A stretch of 64,000 nucleotides of DNA from Arthrobacter sp. ES3-54 (GCF_029504395.1 NZ_JAQFIF010000006.1:124001-188000); one strand, 5' to 3'; numbered from the stretch's first letter, positions 41,250-50,420 are shown. Notes: generated from the letters alone by a model not told the origin. A program made the numbers and translations.

Positions 41250-42635
41250 TCAGGCGCCGAGTTCTTTATCCAGCCGTTCGAGATCAGAGACGACGGCGGC
41301 ACGTTTGGGCGAGCGGGGCGGCAGCAGCTTCAGTGCGGCGCTCCGGACCTCGACGTCGTCCCTTGCCTCGGGCAGCTCGGCGTACTTCAGCAGCGATTCC
41401 GCGCTGCCGTCAGTCAGCACTGCCTCGCGCAGCAGGGAGGAGACCCGGCTCCGCAGTTCGACGATGCCGGGCGCTTCCGAGCGCGGCAGCACGGCCCCGC
41501 GGTAGATCTCCAGGGCAATCCGGTGGGCGCCACGCTGCAGGCAGTTGAGGACCTGGCCGGAGTCCGGCACCAGGTCCATCGGCAGCCGGTAAGGCCGGGA
41601 TTGCGGGACCGCGTCCGGGTTGAGTTGTTGCAGGACCTTGCGCAGGCGCACCATCTCGGCCCGCAGAGTCATGGTGGAGGCCTCCCCGGGATAGAGCAGG
41701 GTGCAGAGCTCCTCCGCGTTCAGTCCTGCGGGGTGGGTGCTGAGCAGGGCCAGGATTTCGCTGTGCCGGGCGGACAGGGCCACGGTGCGGCCGTCGATGC
41801 TGAGCAGCGCCTGGTCCCGGCCCAGCAGCTGGAGGCTGTTGCGGTAGAGGCTGCCGGCGGCTGCCGCATCGCGCCCGCTGTGGGAGGCGGGCCCCGCGTT
41901 TCGCCGCCGCGACGGCGAGGACTGCCCTGCCGCGGCCAACTGCAGCCGTTCCACCCGCAGGTGCGCCTGGGCCGCGGCGACCGTCGCCTCAACCAGCGAC
42001 AAGGTATGCGGGGCCACGGCCGACGCCGTGCCGGTGATGTCCACGACCCCCAGCAGGGCGCCGGAATCAGGATCGTGGAACGGCACAGCCGTGCAGCTCC
42101 ACGGATGCACCGAGCGCTTGTAGTGTTCGGCACCGGAGATCTGGATTCCCCGGCCGAGAGCCAGCGCGGTGCCGGGGGCGCTGGTGCCGACTGTCGCCTC
42201 GGACCAGTCGGCGCCGGGGACGAACATCATGCCCTCGGCCCGGCGCTGCAGGGCTGCGTCGCCTTCCACCCAGAGCAGCCTGCCGACCTCGTCCCCCACA
42301 GCTACCAGCATTCCGCTGTCATGGCTCGGCAGGACCAGGAGCTTGTGGATCACGGGCATGATGGCGGCCAGCGGGTGCTGGCGGCGGTATTCTTCGAGTT
42401 CCTCGCGGTCCATGGCCAGCGGCGCCTCGGGGTTGTCCGGATTGGCGTGCAGCTGCGCGGAACGCCGCCACGACTCCTGGATCAGGCTGCTGAGTCCAGG
42501 CAGTTGCAGGTTCCCGGGGAAAGCGAGTCCGCGCGAGTCCAGTTCCTCGTGCCCGGTGCTGGCATGCTGCTGGCGCAGCTCCGCGGTGACTCCGCCTGCG
42601 GGCGGCAGAGCTGCCGGATGGACCAGATTCCTCAT
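41250..42635 (-). CDS. GAF-domain transcriptional regulator (AcoR-like, without AAA+ domain)
   Basis: The product has 461 residues from ATG 42635 (MRNLVHP; GGGAG upstream). Residues 40-70 (SLIQESWRRS) begin the AcoR-type sensor, which continues with a GAF domain (GDEVGRLLWVEGDAALQRRAEGMMFVPGADWSEATVGTSAPGTALALG... VHPWSCTAVPFHDP). The C-terminal third (SLRSEILALL-type: LSARHSEILALLSTHPAGLNAEELCTLLY) is a winged-helix DNA-binding segment. The σ54 AAA+ module of proteobacterial AcoR is absent, as usual in actinobacteria. It probably activates the adjacent aldehyde dehydrogenase genes in response to acetoin, acetaldehyde or a similar ligand (inference from position). Confidence 0.85.
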   Translation of the reverse strand: MRNLVHPAALPPAGGVTAELRQQHASTGHEELDSRGLAFPGNLQLPGLSSLIQESWRRSAQLHANPDNPEAPLAMDREELEEYRRQHPLAAIMPVIHKLLVLPSHDSGMLVAVGDEVGRLLWVEGDAALQRRAEGMMFVPGADWSEATVGTSAPGTALALGRGIQISGAEHYKRSVHPWSCTAVPFHDPDSGALLGVVDITGTASAVAPHTLSLVEATVAAAQAHLRVERLQLAAAGQSSPSRRRNAGPASHSGRDAAAAGSLYRNSLQLLGRDQALLSIDGRTVALSARHSEILALLSTHPAGLNAEELCTLLYPGEASTMTLRAEMVRLRKVLQQLNPDAVPQSRPYRLPMDLVPDSGQVLNCLQRGAHRIALEIYRGAVLPRSEAPGIVELRSRVSSLLREAVLTDGSAESLLKYAELPEARDDVEVRSAALKLLPPRSPKRAAVVSDLERLDKELGA

Positions 42636-42886
42636 TGAACTCCCACTGGACGGGCTCGACGGCGTACCGAAGGCCGCCACGTCCGGCCCAGTCTAGTGGG
42701 CGTTTCGGACCCCTCGCTAGAGGATGCGCCGTCCTGCCCACCGCATGCCCCCAGCGCCCGTCCTGCCGTGGCGAACAGCTCCGCGACGCGCAATCGCCTC
42801 CCCGACGCGCGAAAATACCCCCGCGGCCGGAATACCCTGCGCGCCAGGCATTTTGCGCGGCGTGGAAAAATTTGCGCAGCGCACGG

Positions 42887-44323
42887 CTACCCGCGGGAAA
42901 TCTCGATCATATCCTCGCGCGGCACAACCTTGATGCGCTCCCGCTCGATCCCGTCGGCGGACTGCGCCGCGGACCATTCGGCGCCGAGGGCGAGCTCATG
43001 GGCGTCGAGCTTGATCCACCCTTCCCACGTGGTGTACTCGATGCCGCGCTCCTGAAGCAGGTCGATGATGGCCTGCGGGTCCGGGTTCTGCGCCGGGGGC
43101 AGCGTCAGCCGGTCCTCCAGCAGGAAGCCGATGGTTTCCAGCGCGTCGCCCTTCGTGTGGCCGATCAGGCCGACGGGCCCGCGCTTGATCCAGCCGGTGG
43201 CGTAGATTCCGGGCACGGCGTTCCCGTCGGCGTCGAGCACGCGGCCGCCTTCGTTCGGGACAACGCCGCGGCGGGCGTCGTATTCCAGCTCGTCCAGCGG
43301 CGAACCGTGGTAGCCGATCGCGCGGTAGACGGCCTGGACCGGGTAGTCGAGGAACTCCCCGGTGCCCTTGACATTCCCGGTGCCGTCCAGCTCCATGCGT
43401 TCGAACTTGATGCCAGCGACCTTGCCGGGGTTCGCGGCGTCGTCATGGATCTCGACGGGGCTGTGCAGGAAGTGCAGGTGAAGCCGGCGCGAGGACGGTT
43501 CCTCGGCCTCGGCGTGCTCCTCGACGAGCCAGTTCGTCAGGGTGTTCACCATGGTCCGGACCTGGTTGTTGCTGCGGATGGCCTCGTCCGAGGCCTCGTC
43601 GAACTCGAAATCCTCCGGATACAGCACGATGTCCACGTCCTTGGCGTGGCTGAGTTCGCGCAACTCCAGCGGCGTGAACTTCACCTGGGCCGGGCCGCGG
43701 CGGCCAAAAACGTGGACGTCGGTGACCGGCGAATCCTTCAGTGCCCGGTAGACGTTGTCCGGGATTTCCGTGACCAGGAGTTCATCGGCGTGCTTGACCA
43801 GCATGCGGGCCACATCGAGGGCCACGTTGCCGTTGCCGATCACCGCAATCTCCTTGGCCTCCAGCGGCCAGTCCCGCGGCACATCCGGGTGGCCGTCGTA
43901 CCAGGAAACAAAGTCTGCCCCGCCGAAGGAACCCTCCAGGCTGATCCCGGGAATATCCAGGTCCGCGTCCTTGATGGCGCCGGTGGAGAAGATGACGGCG
44001 TCATAGAACGCCCGGAAGTCATGCAGCGTCAGATCCCGGCCATAGGTGACGTTGCCGAGGAACCGGATGTCGCCGCGGTCCAGGACCTTGTGCAGTGCGT
44101 TGACGATCCCCTTGATCCGCGGATGGTCAGGTGCCACCCCGTACCGGATGAGGCCGTACGGTGCCGGATATGCCTCGAAGAGATCGATGCTGACCTGGAG
44201 GTCGCCGCCTTTGACCTCATTGGACTTCGTCAGGATGTCCGCGGCGTAGACGCCGGCCGGACCGGCACCAACAATCGCGACACGGAGGGGACGAGTGGAT
44301 GTGGATTCGGCCGAGTTGGACAC
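42887..44323 (-). CDS. FAD-dependent ferredoxin-NADP+ reductase (FprA-like)
   Basis: The product has 478 residues. The FAD site VAIVGAGPAGVYAADIL (residues 14-30), AYPAPYGLIRYGVAPDHPRIK (adrenodoxin-reductase signature), and NADP site IAVIGNGNVALDVARML mark the adrenodoxin reductase/FprA group that passes electrons from NADPH to ferredoxin, often for cytochrome P450 or desaturases. The start is GTG 44323 after AGAAGGG. A close paralogue is encoded at the end of the window (63213 on). No ferredoxin gene lies next to it. Confidence 0.92.
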   Translation of the reverse strand: MSNSAESTSTRPLRVAIVGAGPAGVYAADILTKSNEVKGGDLQVSIDLFEAYPAPYGLIRYGVAPDHPRIKGIVNALHKVLDRGDIRFLGNVTYGRDLTLHDFRAFYDAVIFSTGAIKDADLDIPGISLEGSFGGADFVSWYDGHPDVPRDWPLEAKEIAVIGNGNVALDVARMLVKHADELLVTEIPDNVYRALKDSPVTDVHVFGRRGPAQVKFTPLELRELSHAKDVDIVLYPEDFEFDEASDEAIRSNNQVRTMVNTLTNWLVEEHAEAEEPSSRRLHLHFLHSPVEIHDDAANPGKVAGIKFERMELDGTGNVKGTGEFLDYPVQAVYRAIGYHGSPLDELEYDARRGVVPNEGGRVLDADGNAVPGIYATGWIKRGPVGLIGHTKGDALETIGFLLEDRLTLPPAQNPDPQAIIDLLQERGIEYTTWEGWIKLDAHELALGAEWSAAQSADGIERERIKVVPREDMIEISRG

Positions 44324-44453
44324 CGGGAGCCCTTCTGAGTCTTAGGGACAGCGCCAGTAGATACAGCGCACAGGCCCCTATTCTAAATGTCGCCGGCTGG
44401 CTCGTGCTCCGATTGGCAGGAATAGGCGCCGCGCAGGTGGTGTTATTGATCTT

Positions 44454-45479
44454 GTGCCTAAGCCGAACGGATCCTTCTCCCCCGCCCCACTGACAGCGCT
44501 GAGCGCCGCAGCCGCTGCAACAGGGTCTGCGCCGGCCCGGCCGGCGGGACCGGCACCGGTAGACAAGGACACGACGGCGGGGATCCTCTTCGGCATCGGC
44601 GCCTACGGGCTCTGGGGACTGCTGCCCCTGTACTTCTTTGTGCTGGCACCCGCCGGCGCCGTCGAGATCGTGGCCAACCGTGTGGTCTGGTCGCTGATTT
44701 TCTGCACCCTGCTGATCACCGTGACCCGTTCCTGGCGGGTGCTCGGCGCCGCGTTCCGGAACCGCACGGTGATCGGCCCGCTGTCCATCGCCGCAGCTCT
44801 GATCGCGGTGAACTGGCTGACGTATACCTACGGCGTGACCACGGGCCAGGCCGTCGAGGCCTCTTTGGGTTACTTCATCAACCCGCTGGTCTCCGTGTTG
44901 CTGGGAGTCTTTGTCCTGAAGGAAAAGCTGCGCCCGCTGCAGTGGGCCGCCGTCGGCATCGGTTTCGTTGCCGTCGGGGTGCTGACGGTCTCCTACGGCA
45001 AGCTCCCCTGGATCGCGTTGACGCTTGCGCTGAGCTTCGGACTGTACGGATTCGTCAAGAAGCGCGTCGGCCCGCGGGCGGACGCGATCACCAGCCTCAC
45101 CGTGGAGACGATCGTGCTGGCGCCAGTGGCTGCGGCCACGATGATCTTCCTCGCGGTCAGCGGGGCGGCAAGCCTGGCCTCAAACGGTGCAGGGCATTTT
45201 TGGCTGTTGGTGGCGTCGGGCGTCATCACCGCCGTGCCACTGCTGTTCTTCGGCGCCTCTGCCCGCCGGCTGCCGATGACCACGATCGGCCTGCTTCAGT
45301 ACTTCGCACCTGTCCTGCAGTTCATTGTGGCGCTCGTCGTGTTCAAGGAAGCCATGACGCCGGACCGCTGGGTCGGTTTCGGCGTCGTCTGGCTGGCGCT
45401 GCTGGTGCTGACTGTGGACATGCTGCTCACAGCCCGGAAGAACTCCGTGACCCGGAAACTGGCCCGCGCCGCCGCCTAG
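44454..45479 (+). CDS. rarD: EamA/RarD-family transporter
   Basis: The product has 341 residues and ten spans. GILFGIGAYGLWGLLPLYFFVLAPAGAVEIVANRVVWSL and the NWLTYTYGVTTGQAVEASLGYFINPLVSVLLGVFVLKEKL segment are the RarD signature (DMT superfamily). E. coli RarD relates to chloramphenicol sensitivity; the substrate is unknown. A low-complexity Ala/Pro leader precedes the first span. The start is GTG 44454. Its TAG begins a 13-bp tandem repeat array. Confidence 0.88.
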   Translation: MPKPNGSFSPAPLTALSAAAAATGSAPARPAGPAPVDKDTTAGILFGIGAYGLWGLLPLYFFVLAPAGAVEIVANRVVWSLIFCTLLITVTRSWRVLGAAFRNRTVIGPLSIAAALIAVNWLTYTYGVTTGQAVEASLGYFINPLVSVLLGVFVLKEKLRPLQWAAVGIGFVAVGVLTVSYGKLPWIALTLALSFGLYGFVKKRVGPRADAITSLTVETIVLAPVAAATMIFLAVSGAASLASNGAGHFWLLVASGVITAVPLLFFGASARRLPMTTIGLLQYFAPVLQFIVALVVFKEAMTPDRWVGFGVVWLALLVLTVDMLLTARKNSVTRKLARAAA

Positions 45480-45530
45480 CGTTACTGCCTAGCCCTACTG
45501 CCCTGCGTTACTGCCCTGCGTTACTGCCTT
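45478..45530. repeat. 13-14-bp tandem repeats at the rarD stop codon
   Basis: Four units (45478-45490, 45491-45504, 45505-45517, 45518-45530) with core CGTTACTGCC. The + strand stops at 45477 (real), 45490 and 45530 lie in frames 0, +1 and +2. Confidence 0.75.
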
Positions 45531-45560
45531 GAGGGGCTATGGCCTGCGCACCACGGCCGC

Positions 45561-45588
45561 TGTGCATTAGTGTCATCATGAATGCACA
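45561..45588. promoter_or_regulatory. Perfect 8-bp dyad upstream of the GGDEF-EAL operon
   Basis: TGTGCATT-N12-AATGCACA, with arm centres 20 bp apart (two helical turns), 28 bp before the first start codon of the operon. A dimeric regulator could bind here. Confidence 0.55.
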
Positions 45589-45615
45589 TGTTGGGGCGAA
45601 AATTGAGGATTGCTG

Positions 45616-46014
45616 GTGCCAGAAGAGGATCGTGAAACTCCGGGCGGGCGCGACTTCTCGTCTTTGGACTTCGACAGCAGCGGCATCTTGCGCCTCGAGT
45701 GGGCCCGGGGCGTCGTGATTGATGCCCCCAACGCCCAACTGGCCATGGATCGTGTCAATGACTTGTGCGGCGGCCGGCCCACGCCGCTCCTGATCGACAT
45801 GGCCACGACGCAGTCCGTCAGCCGGGCCGCCCGGGCCGTGTTCGCCAAGCGCTGCGACGCCTCGGCAATCGCGCTCCTCGGCTCGTCCGCCGTGGACCGG
45901 GTTCTCGCCAATTTCTTCCTGGGCGTCAATTCGGCGCCGGTTCCGACACGCTTTTTCACCAACGGCGATGAGGCGGTCCGCTGGCTGACCGCGCAGGGTC
46001 ATGACAAGGCCTGA
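45616..46014 (+). CDS. STAS/SEC14-like (SpoIIAA-like) domain protein
   Basis: The product has 132 residues from a GTG with GAGG 7 nt upstream (a TTG two codons earlier is also possible). Strand-helix alternation with ILRLEWARGVVIDAPNAQLAMDRVNDLCGGRPTPLLIDM and RAARAVFAKRCDASAIALLG, then FLGVNSAPVPTRFFTNGDEAVRWL, resembles SpoIIAA-like (STAS/SEC14) proteins. The fold is known for protein-protein switching; ligand and partner are unknown. It overlaps the GGDEF-EAL gene by 14 bp, so it is probably part of the same signalling unit. Confidence 0.75.
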   Translation: MPEEDRETPGGRDFSSLDFDSSGILRLEWARGVVIDAPNAQLAMDRVNDLCGGRPTPLLIDMATTQSVSRAARAVFAKRCDASAIALLGSSAVDRVLANFFLGVNSAPVPTRFFTNGDEAVRWLTAQGHDKA

Positions 46015-47533
46015 GGATGACCGCCGCCTCGAGGAACTCGTGGACGGCATCGTTGTACTGTCCTCGGGCGATCTGTCGAACCGCCTGCCAGTCTCACCGG
46101 CACGGGACGGCATTGACGCCGTCACCACGGGCATCAACCTGCTGGCCGAAGAGCTCCAAAGCATGTACGAGGACCTGGAAGTCCGGGTCGCCGAGCGGAC
46201 CGCGCTCCTGGAGGCGGCCAAAGCCGAACTCCGCCGCGTCATCAACACCGACGAGCTGACCGGCCTGGCCAGCCGCTCGCTGCTGCGGGAAAAAGTGGCC
46301 GACGCCGTTGCCGGGGCCGGCACCGGACACCAGCCGGCCCTCATCCTGCTGGACCTCGATTCCTTCCGGCTCATCAACGACAGCCTTGGCCATGCCGCGG
46401 GGGACGCCGTGCTGCGCGAGGCGGCCCTGCGGCTTCGCGCAGCGGCCGGGGCCGGCCACCTGATCGCACGCCTCAGCGGCGATGAGTTCGCCGTGCTCAT
46501 CGCGGACCAGGACACGGAGGCCGTGCTGCAGATCGCGGCCCGGCTCGGCGAATCGCTGAAGGACAGAATCATCGCCGGCGGTGTCGCGGTGGCCCTCACG
46601 GCCGGAACCGGTGTCCGGCTGGGGGAACCTGGCCTGCGCAGCGAGGAACTCATCCGCGATGCCGACATCGCCATGCACGAGGCCAAGAAACGCGGCCGGG
46701 ACACCCTCCTGGTCTTTTCCGCGGCCATGCACGAAGCCGCCAAGCAGCGCGTCCACCAGGTGGCGGAGCTGAGGACGGCGCTGGCGATGGACCAGCTCGA
46801 GCTGGAATACCAGCCCATCATGGACCTGCGCACAGGAGCCATTGCCGGCGCCGAGGCCCTGATCCGCTGGCGCCACCCCGCCCTGGGCCTGCTGGCGCCG
46901 GATACCTTCCTCGATGCCGCCGACGAGGCCGGGCTCACCGTGGAAATCGGCCACTGGGTACTCCGGAACGCCATTGCGCAAACCGGCCGCTGGAAGTCCG
47001 ATCCCGGGCTTCCGGCGGACTTCAGCACGCACATCAATCTCTCCCCTGCTGACCTGCACCACGTCGATCTGGCGCCCTATGTCGAAAGCCTGCTGGCCCG
47101 GCACGGCGTGGACCCCTGCCATGTCTCAATCGAGATCACCGAAACCGCGATCATGCGCGGCGGCCCGGAAGTGGCAGCCACCATGCAGTCGCTCAATGAC
47201 CTCGGCGTACGGATCGAGATCGATGACTTCGGCACGGGCTATTCGTCCATCAGCTACCTGCGCACCCTCCCGGCCGCGCAGGCAAAGATCGACAAGTCCC
47301 TGCTCGACGGACTAACCACAGACCGGCAACAGGAGACATTCGTCGCGGCCATCCTGCAACTGATCCATTCGGCCGGACTGGGCGCCGTCGCCGAGGGCAT
47401 CGAGGACAGGGAGCAGGCGAACAGGCTGCGGCAGCTGAACTGCGAATTCGGTCAGGGGTACTTCTTCAGCCGTCCGCTGCCGGTGCCGGACATGACGGAT
47501 CTGCTCGCGCACAAAGACGGTGCGGTCGCGTGA
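46001..47533 (+). CDS. GGDEF-EAL bifunctional c-di-GMP enzyme, soluble
   Basis: The product has 510 residues and no membrane span. Residues 1-80 contain a HAMP-like segment (LSSGDLSNRLPVSPARDGIDAVTTGINLLAEEL) and a coiled coil. The GGDEF domain (80-240) reads RLSGDEFAVL: SGDEF instead of GGDEF, still compatible with cyclase activity; the RxxD inhibitory site upstream is absent. The EAL domain (255-500) keeps AEALIRW, N in NLSPADL, E in EITETAI, DDFGTG, KIDKSLL and AEGIED, so phosphodiesterase activity is expected. Partnering a soluble enzyme with a STAS-like protein suggests control by protein contact (inference). Confidence 0.9.
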   Translation: MTRPEDDRRLEELVDGIVVLSSGDLSNRLPVSPARDGIDAVTTGINLLAEELQSMYEDLEVRVAERTALLEAAKAELRRVINTDELTGLASRSLLREKVADAVAGAGTGHQPALILLDLDSFRLINDSLGHAAGDAVLREAALRLRAAAGAGHLIARLSGDEFAVLIADQDTEAVLQIAARLGESLKDRIIAGGVAVALTAGTGVRLGEPGLRSEELIRDADIAMHEAKKRGRDTLLVFSAAMHEAAKQRVHQVAELRTALAMDQLELEYQPIMDLRTGAIAGAEALIRWRHPALGLLAPDTFLDAADEAGLTVEIGHWVLRNAIAQTGRWKSDPGLPADFSTHINLSPADLHHVDLAPYVESLLARHGVDPCHVSIEITETAIMRGGPEVAATMQSLNDLGVRIEIDDFGTGYSSISYLRTLPAAQAKIDKSLLDGLTTDRQQETFVAAILQLIHSAGLGAVAEGIEDREQANRLRQLNCEFGQGYFFSRPLPVPDMTDLLAHKDGAVA

Positions 47534-48429
47534 GCGGACCCGTTCCGGCGGGCACGGACAGAACGGGCACACGCACACTGGGCATGGATAAGGCGGCGGA
47601 CACGCTCCGGCTGGTGGCCAAGGTTGCGGCACTGTCCCTGCACCGTCCCAGGCGCCCGGACCGACGCTGGGACGCCTTCTGGCGCGGAGTCTCCCTTGGC
47701 TCCCTTAGCGAACCGATCATCTGGGATGCCGCCCCCGGCGCCGGGAACGAAGAGATCCGACACCACCTGCAGGCCATGGCCAACGCGATGGATACCCGCC
47801 TCCCCTTGATCGATCTCGGCTGCGGGAACGGCGCCATCACACGGCGGCTGACCGAAATCTTTCCCTCGGTCCTGGGCGTCGACGTCTCACCTGAGGCCGT
47901 GGCAGCCGCGCAGTCCGCGCACCCGCACGTCCCCGGCCTCAGTTTCCGGCGCCTGGATGCTACGCAGCCGGCCGCGGCGGCAGGGCTCTGGCGCGAACTC
48001 GGCGACACCAACGTCTTTGTCCGCGGCGTGTTCCACGTCCTCAGCCGACGACGGCAGGCACGCCTCGCAGGCTCCATCGAGGCCCTCCTCGGCACCCAGG
48101 GACGGATCTACCTCGTCGAGACAAACGTCCCGGGCGGCGCGCTCAGCTACCTGCGGGGCCTGGGCGCCACAGGCGAGAAGATCCCCGGACCGCTCCGCCA
48201 GGCCATTTCTGCCCTGCCGAAACCGGGGCATTTCGGCACGAGGCAACGCTCGCGCGTGTTCCCCGCGGACCGCTGGACCCTCATCGCGGAGGGTGCCACC
48301 GTCCTGAAGACGGTGCCGATGGAGACCGGTGGACCGCCCGGCAGCATTCCCGCGTACTGGGCGGTCCTGGCCCCGCGGCCCCAGACCTCCGGGCCTCAGA
48401 CCGCCGGGAAGGTATCCACTTGCTGGTAG
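47530..48429 (+). CDS. Class I SAM-dependent methyltransferase
   Basis: The product has 299 residues, starting with a GTG that overlaps the stop of the GGDEF-EAL gene (GTGA). The SAM-binding motif LIDLGCGNGAITRRLTEIFPSVLGVDVS (near 92-120) is clear, followed by motif II-like RRLDATQPAAAA and DTNVFVRGVFHVLSRRRQARL. The substrate is unknown; the fold looks like the small-molecule Methyltransf_25 type. Its tight coupling to a c-di-GMP enzyme is unusual. The tail repeats PQTSGPQTAG (15-bp duplication), and the last 34 bp overlap the convergent universal stress gene. Confidence 0.85.
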   Translation: MSGPVPAGTDRTGTRTLGMDKAADTLRLVAKVAALSLHRPRRPDRRWDAFWRGVSLGSLSEPIIWDAAPGAGNEEIRHHLQAMANAMDTRLPLIDLGCGNGAITRRLTEIFPSVLGVDVSPEAVAAAQSAHPHVPGLSFRRLDATQPAAAAGLWRELGDTNVFVRGVFHVLSRRRQARLAGSIEALLGTQGRIYLVETNVPGGALSYLRGLGATGEKIPGPLRQAISALPKPGHFGTRQRSRVFPADRWTLIAEGATVLKTVPMETGGPPGSIPAYWAVLAPRPQTSGPQTAGKVSTCW

Positions 48430-49268
48430 TCGCGCGGGACCACGACCATCGGAACAGGGAGCGCCCGCAGCACCTTGTAGGCCGTGCTGCCGATGAACAG
48501 CTTGTACTTCTCCGCCAGACGGGATGACCCCACGATCATGACCTCGCCGTCGTCCCATTCCAGGTCGTCGATTGCTTCTTCGATCGTGCGCCCATGGGCG
48601 ACCTCGACACTGACGTGGTGGCCCTCCGGCAGACGGTGTGCGGCGGCGGACAGGACGGTGTTGGCGTGGATGTGGGCCGCGTTGACGTTTTCCCCGCCGT
48701 CCCCCTCGACGTCCAGTTCCACGAGGGAGACCAGCCGAAGCGGCACCCCGCGGCGCTCGGCGGATTCGATCGCGACGTCGATCGCCGCCTCCGCTCCGAC
48801 GCGCTGGCCCACGGCGAGGGTCAGACGCGTGATGGCTTCGGTCCGGCGGTAGCCGTGCGGCGCCAGTGCCACCGGAACCGGGGCGGCGTGCAGAAGGGCG
48901 TTGGCCACGTTGCCCACGGTATGGCGCTTAAACAAGCCATGGCTTGCCGCACCCACCACAATCAGGCCGGCCCTGTACTCGAGGGCGGCGTCGATCAGGC
49001 CAGCTGCGAACGATTCCGCCTGGCGGACGTGGAAGTGCGCCTCCAGTCCCTCAGGGACGAGTTCCATTCCCTGGCGTTCCGCGGAGAGGACCTGCTGCTC
49101 CGCGGCGCTGACCCGGTTTCCTTCCGGGTTCATCGCCACATAGGGCGTGTGCCGGTCCACCACATAGACCAGGTCGAGATGCGCTCCCTGCGCGCGGGCC
49201 ATGGCCGACGCCAAGGCAACGGCGTCTGCGCCGCGTTCGGTGGGTGTATAGCCGACTACGTATCGCAT
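48396..49268 (-). CDS. Universal stress protein, two UspA domains
   Basis: The product has 290 residues. Domain 1 (1-140) opens YVVGYTPTERGADAVALASAMA and holds LIVVGAASHGLFKRHTVGNVANALLHAAPVPVALAP; domain 2 (150-280) holds MIVGSSRLAEKYKLFIGSTAYKVLRALPVPMVVVP. The G-x2-G-x9-G(S/T) ATP-binding pattern is present in degenerate form in both. Such tandem Usp proteins respond to starvation or envelope stress; partner unknown. AAGGGG precedes the ATG. Confidence 0.88.
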   Translation of the reverse strand: MRYVVGYTPTERGADAVALASAMARAQGAHLDLVYVVDRHTPYVAMNPEGNRVSAAEQQVLSAERQGMELVPEGLEAHFHVRQAESFAAGLIDAALEYRAGLIVVGAASHGLFKRHTVGNVANALLHAAPVPVALAPHGYRRTEAITRLTLAVGQRVGAEAAIDVAIESAERRGVPLRLVSLVELDVEGDGGENVNAAHIHANTVLSAAAHRLPEGHHVSVEVAHGRTIEEAIDDLEWDDGEVMIVGSSRLAEKYKLFIGSTAYKVLRALPVPMVVVPRDYQQVDTFPAV

Positions 49269-49458
49269 GTATGAACCCCTTATGGGTCTGTGGCAGACGC
49301 CAGCTGCGCCCCGGGGGTTCCGGGCGACGTCGGCCGGTCTGCGCTCCTGCAGTGGATAGGAACGACTCTAGTCCAGCGGGCCCCGAAAGATGGTGACTAT
49401 TGGCCCTGAGCAGCACAAACTTCTGGGCCTACGCTGGGATGGTCGAGGGGAGCCCGTC

Positions 49459-50235
49459 ATGAACGCCATCCGCAACCGCAGGACCGGGTCGCGGACCGCG
49501 CGGGTGGGAACCCTGGCGCTCCTGCTGGTCCTGACCGCCTGCGCGCCGCCAGCCCCGCCGCCCTCGGCCGGCAGCCAGCCGCCGTCGCAGTCCCCGTCCG
49601 TCAGCGCGGCGGCCAGCCTGTCCCCCTCGGCGGCCGGCGACGCTGACGAAACGGCGCCCCCGCAACCAGGCGACAAGGTGATCTCGTCCACGGTCACCCA
49701 CAACTGGTCGGTGCCGGGGCCGGCCACCCCGTTCCACACGGACCACGGAAACCCTGTGCCCATCGCGCCACCGCCGGCGGCACCGCTGCCGACGCTGCAC
49801 GCGATCGGCGCGGGCCAGCACGCCTCCGACTCGCCGCCATATGACCAGCTGAGCTTCCGGTTCACCGGCGGCTTTCCCAGCTACGACGTTCAGACGGTCC
49901 CCGAACTCGTCAATGACGGCAGCGGCCTGCCCATCCCGATGCCCGGCACGGGAAGCATCCTCGAGGTGACGTTCCGCGGCGCCCAGTCGCACACTGCGGA
50001 CGGCACAGCCAGCACCGTGACCAGCGCGCCAGCGCCGGCCATCGGGTACCAGGCGCTCGCCAGCTACGCCCCGGCCGGGGACTTCGAGGGCGTGCTGAGC
50101 TACGGCATCGGCGTCGGCCGTCCGATGAGCACGGTCCCGGAGACAAAGGTGCGCGTCACTGAGGTGGAGAAGATCGAACAGGGCCAGCACCTGTATGTGG
50201 TGGCGATCCAGCTGGACGCGACCGCCTGGAAGTAG
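49459..50235 (+). CDS. Lipoprotein with AMIN-like domain
   Basis: The product has 258 residues from MNAIRNRR. Signal peptide with lipobox LTAC (Cys near 31), then a Pro/Ser/Ala-rich spacer. The C-terminal 140 residues (YDQLSFRFTGGFPSYDVQTVPELVNDGSG... GSILEVTFRGAQSHTADG) match AMIN-like domains of actinobacterial surface lipoproteins, β-sandwiches that may bind peptidoglycan or glycans. Ribosome site GAGGGG. It ends at a terminator hairpin shared with gabT. Confidence 0.8.
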   Translation: MNAIRNRRTGSRTARVGTLALLLVLTACAPPAPPPSAGSQPPSQSPSVSAAASLSPSAAGDADETAPPQPGDKVISSTVTHNWSVPGPATPFHTDHGNPVPIAPPPAAPLPTLHAIGAGQHASDSPPYDQLSFRFTGGFPSYDVQTVPELVNDGSGLPIPMPGTGSILEVTFRGAQSHTADGTASTVTSAPAPAIGYQALASYAPAGDFEGVLSYGIGVGRPMSTVPETKVRVTEVEKIEQGQHLYVVAIQLDATAWK

Positions 50236-50297
50236 GGCGGTATACGCCAACACAAGCCGGAACGACGGAGCGGCGAAAGAACGGGAACCACGAAAAG

Positions 50298-50336
50298 ACG
50301 CAGGAGCCGCGGACGGTGTGTCCGCGGCTCCTGCGT
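50298..50336. terminator. Bidirectional hairpin between the lipoprotein gene and gabT
   Basis: Perfect 16-bp stem (50298-50313 with 50321-50336), 7-nt loop, with AAAAG on the left. It lies between convergent genes. Confidence 0.82.
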
Positions 50337-50420
50337 TGTGTCGCCCGCTGTTCGGCAGGGCTGGTCTCCGGGAAGGGATTGCCTTCCCGGCAGCTCAATG
50401 GCGGTTGGCTTGGCGCTTGG

